Positions 6,049-11,660 of a stretch of DNA of 11,660 nucleotides are shown here, one piece after another. This stretch comes from Dehalococcoidia bacterium (GTDB lineage: Bacteria; Chloroflexota; Dehalococcoidia; SHYD01; SHYC01), in contig JAENIT010000071.1 in the NCBI GenBank assembly GCA_016844365.1, positions 1 to 11,660 of the forward strand. The letters are read 5' to 3'. The position numbers and the translations under genes were made by a program. The notes beneath the pieces were generated by a model that was not told the origin of the DNA, did not search any database, and saw nothing but the letters and a program-made list of their open reading frames with translations. How positions within the stretch are numbered: position 1 is the stretch's first letter; each line of letters opens with the position of its first letter.

Positions 6049-6373
6049 GGAGTAACCCCCTTGCGTGTTCTATCTCTTTGGTTTCCCGTTGCCTTGTCTT
6101 ACGGAAGCCCCACAAAAGGACACATTTGCCTATGCTAGGATCACGGTGAAAGGAGACTCTATATGGCCCGCTTTTTAGCTCGTAGAAATCTCGATCGTTG
6201 CCGTGTATCCTTTCGATCGTGCTTAACCCCAGCAATATTGTGAACGGTTCTTCTCCTAATTTAAGGATTCTTGCGGCTATGGCAGCAGCGTCCTTTTTTG
6301 GCAGACTACTTAGCCACTCCTGGACCGGTACATCGCCTCTGGGACGTATGTAGTACTCAACGGCGAACTGCAC
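6029..6373 (-). CDS. HigB/RelE-superfamily toxin (Gp49-like)
   Basis: A 114-residue protein of the HigB/Gp49 type, predicted ribosome-dependent or free mRNA endonucleases. The family core is visible: LKSGPYRVSFHRD (about 67-79), then the strand CVLLWGFRKTRQRETKEIEHA with the basic FxKT-like turn, and a final helix. It begins with GTG at 6371-6373, behind CAGGAG 9 bases upstream. Only 37 bp separate its start from repeat B at the methionine synthase end. It is on the same strand as the methionine synthase genes and may be read from their transcript. A weak promoter inside the repeat (TTGAGT from the last metE codons) is possible but not convincing. Confidence 0.87.
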   Translation of the reverse strand: MQFAVEYYIRPRGDVPVQEWLSSLPKKDAAAIAARILKLGEEPFTILLGLSTIERIHGNDRDFYELKSGPYRVSFHRDPSIGKCVLLWGFRKTRQRETKEIEHARGLLHEYLNT

Positions 6374-6410
6374 TGATTATAACTCCTGGGGTTATTAAGT
6401 ACAAGCTATC

Positions 6411-6456
6411 CTCCATCACTCAATGCCCAGCTCCTGCTTCACCTCACGGACGGCCT
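6411..6456 (-). repeat. 3' end of the methionine synthase gene (direct repeat B)
   Basis: This is the functional copy of the 46-bp direct repeat. It comprises the last 13 codons and stop of the methionine synthase gene plus 5 bp beyond. The partner copy is at 5646-5691, and the 719 bp between the two repeats hold the HigB/HigA toxin-antitoxin genes and little else. Confidence 0.85.
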
Positions 6457-7390
6457 GGGCGATGACGGCGAGCTTGGCCCTGGCCTCCTCAACGGTGCGG
6501 GTCTTGAGGCCGCAGTCGGGGTCGATGTAGAGGCGCTCCGGAGGGAAGACCTCCAGCCCCCGGCGGATGCCCGCCTTCACATCCTCCAGGCCCTCGGTCA
6601 CGTGGGTGTGGACGTCCACCACCCCCATCGCCAGGGTCTTCTCGAACTTACGTCCTCGGAAGAGCTCCAGGAGGTCGAAGCTGCTGTTGGTCATCTCCAG
6701 GTCAAGCTGGTCCACGGGGAGATTGATCAGCTTGTCGAAGACCGCGGCGAAGTCGCCGTAGCACACGTGGGTGATGGTGAAGGCGGAGAGGCCGTCGGTC
6801 ACCACCTTGAGGCCACGGGCCACCAAGTCCATCTCCTCCGGGCGGGTGGAGGCCGCCGGCTCGTCGATCTGGATGTACTTGGCTCCGGCTCGCTCCAGGT
6901 CCAGGGCCTCCTCGTGGACTACACGGGCCAAATCCATGACGAAGGCCTCCCGAGAGGGGTAGTGCTCGTTGAAGGACCAGTCCACCATGGTGTAGGGGCC
7001 GGTGAGCATCCCCTTGACGGGCCGACTGGTGAGGCTCTGGGCGTACTTGTACATCTCCACGGTGATGGGGCTCTTTCGGCCCACGGGGCCCACGGCGATG
7101 GGCTTGCGGTAGTAGCGATTCCCGTAGGAGCGGACGAGGCCGCTGATGGCGAATCCCTCCATCTCTTCAGCGAAGTAAGTCACCATGTCGCCCCGATACT
7201 GCTCGCCGTCCACCAGGATGTCGATGCCCAGCTCCTCTTGTATCTGAATCCACTCTCGGGTGGCTTGCCTCTCCAGCTCGCGTAGCTCCGATAGCTCCAT
7301 CCGCCCTGCGGCGTGGCGATTCCTCGCCTGAGTGAGATACGGCGGCTTGGGGAAGCTGCCAACAGAAGTGGTTAGTAGTCCTTTAGTCAT
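6416..7390 (-). CDS. metE: Methionine synthase, MetE C-terminal-type catalytic half
   Basis: A 324-residue TIM-barrel homologous to the C-terminal domain of cobalamin-independent methionine synthase, which transfers a methyl group to zinc-bound homocysteine. All four zinc ligands of the E. coli enzyme (H641, C643, E665, C726) have counterparts, H208, C210, E232 and C293, with the same spacings of 2, 22 and 61 residues. IDEPAA (175-180) is the homocysteine-binding segment. The ATG at 7388-7390 follows AGGAGGTG and overlaps the stop of the upstream half-gene (ATGA); longer upstream frames lack such a signal. The methyl donor is uncertain. Stand-alone core MetE proteins include folate-independent types that use methyl-corrinoid proteins, but the adjacent N-terminal-like partner suggests a split MetE. 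Its last 13 codons recur beyond the HigB/HigA pair. Confidence 0.9.
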   Translation of the reverse strand: MTKGLLTTSVGSFPKPPYLTQARNRHAAGRMELSELRELERQATREWIQIQEELGIDILVDGEQYRGDMVTYFAEEMEGFAISGLVRSYGNRYYRKPIAVGPVGRKSPITVEMYKYAQSLTSRPVKGMLTGPYTMVDWSFNEHYPSREAFVMDLARVVHEEALDLERAGAKYIQIDEPAASTRPEEMDLVARGLKVVTDGLSAFTITHVCYGDFAAVFDKLINLPVDQLDLEMTNSSFDLLELFRGRKFEKTLAMGVVDVHTHVTEGLEDVKAGIRRGLEVFPPERLYIDPDCGLKTRTVEEARAKLAVIAQAVREVKQELGIE

Positions 7391-8361
7391 GAAAGCACCT
7401 CCTGGGCGCGCTTTGCGCCCTCCACGAGTCGAACAAGTTTGTTGTAGGCGTTTCGTCGGGGGAGAAAATCCAGTCCGCAACTGGGGTTGATGTACATCCT
7501 GTCCAGCCCCACGTGCTGCTTCACCCGGCGCACCGCCTCCACAATCTCGTCCACCGACTCCATCTTGGTGTTTCGAGCGTCGAGGATGCCCAGGGCCAGC
7601 TCCTTGTCTGAGGGGAGGCCCGCTACCAGGGGGAAGTTGTTGGGCCCCGTGACGAAGTCGAGGCCGAAGACCTGGAAGGGCAGGGAGAAGAGTTGGGGTA
7701 CCATGCCACTCACATCGCCGAAGTAGGTGTAGAGGGCGGTCTTGGCCGTAAGCCCCTGGGTGAGGACACGCGACGCCTCCTGGAAAAGAGGAAACTGGCT
7801 CTTAGCCTTGAGCAGGCTGGGCTCATCGAACTGGACGAAGGTAGCGCCCGCAGCCTCCAGGGACATTGCCTCCTGGTTAAGGGCCGCCGCCAGGTCCATC
7901 ACCAGCGTCTTCTGCTCCTGATAGTGCTGGTTGCTGGAGAGCGAGGCCAGAGTAAAGGGTCCTGGTAGCGCCACTTTGACGGGCACAGGGCTGGCCTCGA
8001 CAGCGAATTTTAAGTCCCGCACCAAGATTGGCGACTTCCAGACCACGTCTCCCTCCACCATCGGCTGGCGATAGTAGGTGTTGGAGTCGAAGTAGCGGAT
8101 TAGGCCGTTGATGGAGAATCCTCCCAGCTTGGCGGCCAGGTAGGTCTGACCATCGTCCCATCGGATATGACCGTCGGTGATTAGGTCGATGCCCGCCTGG
8201 GCTTGCTCCTGGATAGCGTCTACCGTGGCCTCATCGAAGAGCTGGGCCAGTTCCTGGTCGGTGATGCGGCCTTCGTCGTGGCGGGCTATGGCCTGGCGAA
8301 TGTTGGGCCCTCCGCCGAGGGAGGGTATTTTTGGATAGTTACCGACTACTGTTGTTATCAA
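7387..8361 (-). CDS. MetE N-terminal-like half, zinc site lost
   Basis: A 324-residue TIM-barrel paralogous to its neighbour, with closest resemblance to the N-terminal domain of full-length MetE: ALYTYFGD (209-216), LPFQVFGLDFVTGPNN (227-242) and LPSDKELALGILDARN (249-264) follow the MetE pattern TYFG, LPVxGxxxDxVxGP and LPxDKxLxxGxxxGRN. The positions of the zinc ligands hold Y211, Y213 and F236; only C295 remains, so it cannot bind homocysteine through zinc. It probably forms a complex with the catalytic half, reproducing the two-domain MetE from two genes. It starts with TTG behind AAAGGA and overlaps the next gene by 4 bp, giving translational coupling and equal output. The 138 bp upstream contain an AT-rich patch (TATAAA on the minus strand, 8387-8392) but no clear -35 box and no SAM riboswitch that I can recognise. 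Confidence 0.85.
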   Translation of the reverse strand: MITTVVGNYPKIPSLGGGPNIRQAIARHDEGRITDQELAQLFDEATVDAIQEQAQAGIDLITDGHIRWDDGQTYLAAKLGGFSINGLIRYFDSNTYYRQPMVEGDVVWKSPILVRDLKFAVEASPVPVKVALPGPFTLASLSSNQHYQEQKTLVMDLAAALNQEAMSLEAAGATFVQFDEPSLLKAKSQFPLFQEASRVLTQGLTAKTALYTYFGDVSGMVPQLFSLPFQVFGLDFVTGPNNFPLVAGLPSDKELALGILDARNTKMESVDEIVEAVRRVKQHVGLDRMYINPSCGLDFLPRRNAYNKLVRLVEGAKRAQEVLS

Positions 8362-8499
8362 TGGTTGTCCTTTCTACATCATTAATTTTATAGCGATTGT
8401 CGACTGTCTTACTTTTTCCTTCGAGCGCGGCTGCCTCTGGTGAGTTCCGGCGACAAAGGGGCCGTTGTTTTCGTCTGGCTGTGGTTACTACTAGGAGCC

Positions 8500-8904
8500 C
8501 TATGCTAAGCGAGGGGTCTCTGTCCAGAAGTTTATGCGGTGTTCGTTACACAATGCAATTTCAGGACATTCCATCTCGATGTAGTCACTGAGAGATACCA
8601 AGATAGCCCTGGGGTAGATGAGGGCGTTAGGCCACTTAACGTGGATCAGCATCCCGACTTCGCCGAGGAGATTGAGAAATTCCTGGAATTTCAGGTCTAA
8701 AAACTCTACTAGGGGCTTGACAAGGGCCTTCTCACCGTGATAGACTTCAGGAGTCCCAAGTGGTTGAGTCCATTCTTCGGGTAGCGTGGAGGGCGAGTTA
8801 GGGCGGTGAAAGCCCCCTGGTTCGCAGGAGACGGGAGCAGAGGATAGGGCGAGGTCACTTGGGGCGTTTATTTTTGCCCACTTCGCCGACAGATCCATTG
8901 TCAT
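8500..8904 (-). CDS. Unknown 134-residue protein coupled to the HPRT fusion gene
   Basis: I do not recognise the family. The N-terminal third is rich in Pro and Ser (about residues 15-52) and probably flexible. From about 58 onward it looks folded: a helix (KALVKPLVEFLDLKFQEFLN), a hydrophobic strand (GMLIHVKW), another (ILVSLSDYI) and a Cys-containing end. There is no signal peptide or membrane helix. Its ATG overlaps the stop of the upstream fusion gene (ATGA), and GGAGG lies 7 bases before the ATG, so it is very likely a genuine, translationally coupled last gene of the sucD operon. Confidence 0.6.
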   Translation of the reverse strand: MTMDLSAKWAKINAPSDLALSSAPVSCEPGGFHRPNSPSTLPEEWTQPLGTPEVYHGEKALVKPLVEFLDLKFQEFLNLLGEVGMLIHVKWPNALIYPRAILVSLSDYIEMECPEIALCNEHRINFWTETPRLA

Positions 8905-10259
8905 CTCCCATCCTCCGGCTTCAGTGCGGCTATAAAGGGGAGGTTACGGTATTCCTCGCGGAAGTCCAGGCCGTACCCCACCACGAACTCATCAGGCACT
9001 TCAAAGCCGACATAATCTACGGGCACGTCAGCTAAGCGCCTGGCCTTTTTGTCCAGCAGGGTGCATACCTTTAAGCTGGCCGGATGGCGGGATGACAGGT
9101 AACCGAGGAGGTAGTTCAGGGTGAGACCGGTGTCCACTACGTCCTCTACCATAATAACATCCCGCCCGGTGATACTGATCTGAAGGTCCTTGACTATTGC
9201 TACCACGCCCGGAGCCTCACTCTCGTAAGGGGAGACGGCCATAAAATCAATGGTCACCGGTAGCGAGATGTGGCGCATCAGGTCGGCCATGAAGCAGGTA
9301 ACCCCTTTCAGCACTCCCACTAGCACCGGCCGGCGACCCTCGTAATCCTGAGTGATGCGAGCCCCTAGCTCGTTAACCCGCTCCTCTATCTCGTAGGCGC
9401 TGAACAGCACATTACGGTACAGAAGCCGGATATTCACCTCCGGATAGCGCTCACGCAGAAGACGCGCCTTACGGTTCTTCTCCGTAACCAGGCTCTGCCT
9501 CATGGTAGTCAGTTCCACATAGAGGTCCAGGGTGGGCATAAAGAAGTCCGGGGTGAACATCTCCATTACCTGTTCGCCCTCCCATCTGATGGGGAAAGAG
9601 CGAGGTTCGTACAGCCAGGGGATCTGGTGGTAGTCCAGAATACGGGCGAATTCCGCCTCGCTGGGATGGGCAAAGGCCACGGGCCTGGGTTTGTCCAGGA
9701 GGATATCGTACCAGGACATGATCCCCCTGCGGATCTCATCGTAGCTACTCTTCATCGACTCATACAATTTGGCGTTCTCTATCGCTATGGCTCCCAAATT
9801 AGCAATAGAGCCGGCAAAGGCCACCTCTTCATCGGTGAAATCATGGGACTCGCCGGTGTACAATCTCATGACCCCGATGACCTCATCTTTCAGGTAAACA
9901 GGTACACTTAGAATGGAGGCGATGCCCTCCCTGCGGGCGTCCTCACGGAACTGGACTCGGGGATCTCGCACTGCGTCGGCGACGGCTACGGGGTTGCCCT
10001 CCAAGGCCTCAGCGAGACTCTTGTCGGCTCGCAGCGGCCCCCGATGATGGATGTACTCCTGGCTGAGACCGTAGTAGGCGCTGCGGAGAAGCTCCTTACC
10101 GTCGGGAGAAAGGAGAAAGAGGGAGCAGGCCTTGGCCTGTGTGGCCTCAGTTGCGCTCCTCACCAAGGCGTCCAACACCTCCTTCACCGAGAGGGTGGAG
10201 TTGACGGCCCTTGCCACTTCGTATATGGCGTGCTGAAAGGCAGTTGATTGCTCTATCAT
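8901..10259 (-). CDS. hpt: GAF - PD-(D/E)XK-like - hypoxanthine phosphoribosyltransferase fusion
   Basis: A 452-residue, three-part protein. Residues ~10-167 form a GAF sensor domain (ILSVPVYLKDEVIGVMRLY, then FTDEEVAFAGSIANLGAIAI). Residues ~195-285 look like a PD-(D/E)XK nuclease fold, with E203, D238 in FTPDFFMP and E249 in LYVELTTM; the usual ExK lysine is Thr, so cleavage is doubtful. Residues ~295-452 are a complete HPRT: the LVGVLKGV loop, the PRPP motif VIMVEDVVDTGLT (368-380), LLDKKARR and DEFVVGYGLDFREEYRNLP. It should salvage hypoxanthine and/or guanine with PRPP. I chose the ATG at 10257-10259, 7 bp after the sucD stop. An ATG 13 codons earlier would overlap sucD by 32 bp; neither has a strong ribosome-binding site. 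The GAF domain suggests control of salvage by a small molecule, which is inference. Confidence 0.88.
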   Translation of the reverse strand: MIEQSTAFQHAIYEVARAVNSTLSVKEVLDALVRSATEATQAKACSLFLLSPDGKELLRSAYYGLSQEYIHHRGPLRADKSLAEALEGNPVAVADAVRDPRVQFREDARREGIASILSVPVYLKDEVIGVMRLYTGESHDFTDEEVAFAGSIANLGAIAIENAKLYESMKSSYDEIRRGIMSWYDILLDKPRPVAFAHPSEAEFARILDYHQIPWLYEPRSFPIRWEGEQVMEMFTPDFFMPTLDLYVELTTMRQSLVTEKNRKARLLRERYPEVNIRLLYRNVLFSAYEIEERVNELGARITQDYEGRRPVLVGVLKGVTCFMADLMRHISLPVTIDFMAVSPYESEAPGVVAIVKDLQISITGRDVIMVEDVVDTGLTLNYLLGYLSSRHPASLKVCTLLDKKARRLADVPVDYVGFEVPDEFVVGYGLDFREEYRNLPFIAALKPEDGR

Positions 10260-10266
10260 ACTGAAG

Positions 10267-11139
10267 CTATTTACGAAGCACCCTCTGCATCGTAACACCG
10301 ATCTCCCCGGGGTTTCGGGTTACAACCACCCCTGCTCGCTCCAGGGCCGCCAGCTTCTCCGAGGCGGTGCCGGCGCTCCCGGTGATAATGGCTCCGGCGT
10401 GGCCCATGCGTCGCCCCGGAGGTGCGCTCACTCCGGCCACAAAGCCCACCATGGGCTTTCTCACCTTCTCCTTGATGTACTCCGCAGCCTCCTGCTCGGC
10501 AACGCCCCCGATCTCACCGATGAGCACAATGGCATCGGTCTCCGGGTCGGAGTTGAACCTCTCTAGCATGTCCACGAAGTTGGTGCCGGGCACCGGGTCG
10601 CCGCCGATGCCCACGCAGGTGGTCTGGCCGATGCCCAGGGTCGTGAGCTGGGCCGCGGACTCGTAGAGGAGGGTGCCGCTGCGGGTTACCATCCCCACTC
10701 GACCTGGCATGAAGGCGTCCGCGGGCATGATCCCGGCCTTAGCCTTCCCAGGAGATATGAGGCCGGGGCAGTTAGGGCCAATAACCATTTGACCCGAGAG
10801 TTGGGTATAGCGGTGTATCGCTACCATGTCCGCCGTGGGGATGCCCTCGGTGATCACCACCACAAGGGCGATTCCCGCTTCCAGCGCCTCGAAGATGGCG
10901 TCGGTGGCGAAGGCGGCAGGCACGAAGATGATGCTGGCGTTAGCCCCGGTCTCCTTTACGGCCTTGGCGATGGTGTTGAAGACGGGCACTCCCTCCACCT
11001 GCTGCCCCTCTCTGCCAGGGGTAACTCCAGCGACGACGTTAGTGCCGTACTCCTTGCACAACTTAGCGTGCAGGCTACCTTCGCCTCCGGTGATGCCCTG
11101 CACCAGAAGGCGACTGTTTTTGTCAATCAGAATACTCAA
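10267..11139 (-). CDS. sucD: Succinyl-CoA ligase (ADP/GDP-forming), alpha subunit
   Basis: A 290-residue alpha subunit that carries the phosphohistidine in the succinyl-CoA/succinate reaction of the TCA cycle, with substrate-level phosphorylation. The CoA-binding segment [12 protein letters not shown] (15-26), [10 protein letters not shown] (36-45), GPNCPG (121-126) and the active-site loop [10 protein letters not shown] with H247 are all present, and the length is that of the family. The start is TTG at 11137-11139. Its Shine-Dalgarno GGAGGT lies inside the last codons of the PIN toxin gene upstream, and TTGA carries both the start and the toxin's stop, so translation is coupled to the toxin. 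The beta subunit (sucC), normally directly upstream, is not in the window; a toxin-antitoxin pair occupies that place. Confidence 0.96.
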   Translation of the reverse strand: MSILIDKNSRLLVQGITGGEGSLHAKLCKEYGTNVVAGVTPGREGQQVEGVPVFNTIAKAVKETGANASIIFVPAAFATDAIFEALEAGIALVVVITEGIPTADMVAIHRYTQLSGQMVIGPNCPGLISPGKAKAGIMPADAFMPGRVGMVTRSGTLLYESAAQLTTLGIGQTTCVGIGGDPVPGTNFVDMLERFNSDPETDAIVLIGEIGGVAEQEAAEYIKEKVRKPMVGFVAGVSAPPGRRMGHAGAIITGSAGTASEKLAALERAGVVVTRNPGEIGVTMQRVLRK

Positions 11140-11597
11140 GATGAACCTCCGTTACTAGCGATGATTAGACCCTCAGCCGGGGCTGCTCTCAGCAGATCAT
11201 TATCCCAGGTGGAGAAAATTATCTTTATCCCCAGTCGTTGTTCTAAATCTAAGGCCGACGCTAACTGCACTGAGTCGTAACCCCTTAGTATGTATCTATC
11301 TGCGAGGTCTCCGGCGAGTCTAACTACCCGGTTGGTTACGGACACTTTCACGTAGCTACGCCAATCTTGGGTAAAATCTTCGATAAGCCCTCGGTAGTCA
11401 TCCTCGCCTACAATTCTATGTGTATTGTAGTAGGCTATAGCTAGACCAGACATTACTTCAACGTATGTTATCCTTGAGGTGGCTACGACATCTGCCTCTT
11501 CAGCAATACGGTAAATGGTATCAGCCCCTTCTTCAATAACGTTAACTCTGCGCAAATACAGCTTTATTGCACTAGAGCTATCAACATACAGGATCAA
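11136..11597 (-). CDS. PIN-domain toxin (VapC-like RNase)
   Basis: A 153-residue PIN domain. The acidic catalytic residues are visible: D6 in [13 protein letters not shown]47 in TYVEV, D108 in [11 protein letters not shown], and D132 or D134 in STWDND. This matches VapC toxins, RNases that usually cut tRNA or rRNA. It begins with TTG at 11595-11597, which overlaps the TGA of the antitoxin upstream (TTGA), and it ends in TTGA that also starts sucD. Antitoxin, toxin and sucD are therefore one translationally linked chain. It differs clearly from the PIN toxin at 4226-4672 and belongs to another subgroup. Confidence 0.88.
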   Translation of the reverse strand: MILYVDSSSAIKLYLRRVNVIEEGADTIYRIAEEADVVATSRITYVEVMSGLAIAYYNTHRIVGEDDYRGLIEDFTQDWRSYVKVSVTNRVVRLAGDLADRYILRGYDSVQLASALDLEQRLGIKIIFSTWDNDLLRAAPAEGLIIASNGGSS

Positions 11598-11660
11598 CGC
11601 CTGCCCTCAATAATGTAGCTAGATATAGGAGGCCCCGGCGTCAGGGTAATAGGCCTATCC
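11594..11660 (-). CDS. C-terminal end of a Phd/VapB-like antitoxin (cut by the window edge)
   Basis: The frame ending at the TGA at 11594-11596 reads [21 protein letters not shown] to the window edge. A proline-flanked Ser-rich stretch followed by an IIExRR ending is common at the C-terminus of Phd/YefM- and VapB-type antitoxins. The stop overlaps the TTG of the PIN toxin gene, the usual antitoxin-toxin junction. Only about 22 codons are visible, so the DNA-binding part cannot be judged. Confidence 0.55.
   Translation of the reverse strand, partial: DRPITLTPGPPISSYIIEGRR

Noticed and set aside
6602..7285. Long open frame on the plus strand opposite the methionine synthase gene (227 codons).
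   Set aside because: It is an antisense shadow with a Val/Gly/His-rich composition; the opposite strand encodes a complete zinc-binding enzyme.
7391..7480. 30-codon N-terminal extension of the catalytic methionine synthase half.
   Set aside because: The ATG at 7388-7390 has AGGAGGTG at good spacing and couples to the upstream stop; the extension overlaps the upstream gene and has no similarity to MetE.
8362..8499. SAM or cobalamin riboswitch upstream of the methionine synthase genes.
   Set aside because: The 138-bp leader lacks recognisable conserved stems of these riboswitches and contains no terminator-like hairpin.

Overview
The window looks like a chromosomal segment of a GC-rich bacterium that initiates often at GTG and TTG behind good Shine-Dalgarno sequences. 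HspR-type control of dnaK, a GAF/nuclease-like/HPRT fusion and a MetE-type methionine synthase split into two adjacent genes suggest Chloroflexota (Dehalococcoidia-like). That assignment is inference; there is no rRNA or other phylogenetic anchor. I saw no CRISPR, tRNA, rRNA or transposase gene.

Layout. Positions 1-2500 hold a heat-shock operon on the minus strand, hspR then dnaK. It is driven by a near-consensus promoter with a HAIR-like HspR operator just downstream. A second, mirror-image promoter interleaved with it points right, towards the wreck of an hsp20 gene (2572-2692) that keeps only its first and last codons. A 60-residue zinc-ribbon protein (2909-3091) and a rho-independent terminator follow. 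An NDUFA9/NmrA-like short-chain dehydrogenase lies at 3272-4219 (plus). Positions 4226-4874 (minus) carry a PIN toxin with an AbrB-type antitoxin whose N-terminus is missing, and next to it is a 43-codon second copy of the dehydrogenase tail (4888-5019). A four-helix membrane protein (5032-5532, minus) comes next. A HigB/HigA-type toxin-antitoxin pair (5710-6373, minus) sits exactly between two near-identical 46-bp copies of the 3' end of the methionine synthase gene. The two methionine synthase genes are at 6416-7390 (zinc-bearing half) and 7387-8361 (zinc-less half). From the right edge leftwards runs a minus-strand chain: end of a Phd/VapB-like antitoxin, PIN toxin, sucD, GAF-nuclease-like-HPRT fusion, and an unknown 134-residue protein. 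The gene junctions in this chain overlap or nearly touch.

The most notable pattern: two unrelated toxin-antitoxin modules (PIN/AbrB and HigB/HigA) are each placed between a metabolic gene and a displaced second copy of that gene's 3' end. This is what modules that enter at gene ends and leave or bring a replacement tail would look like. A third module sits directly upstream of, and is translationally linked to, sucD. The region also shows decay: hsp20 is gutted, one antitoxin is cut at a rearrangement joint, and two gene tails are orphaned.
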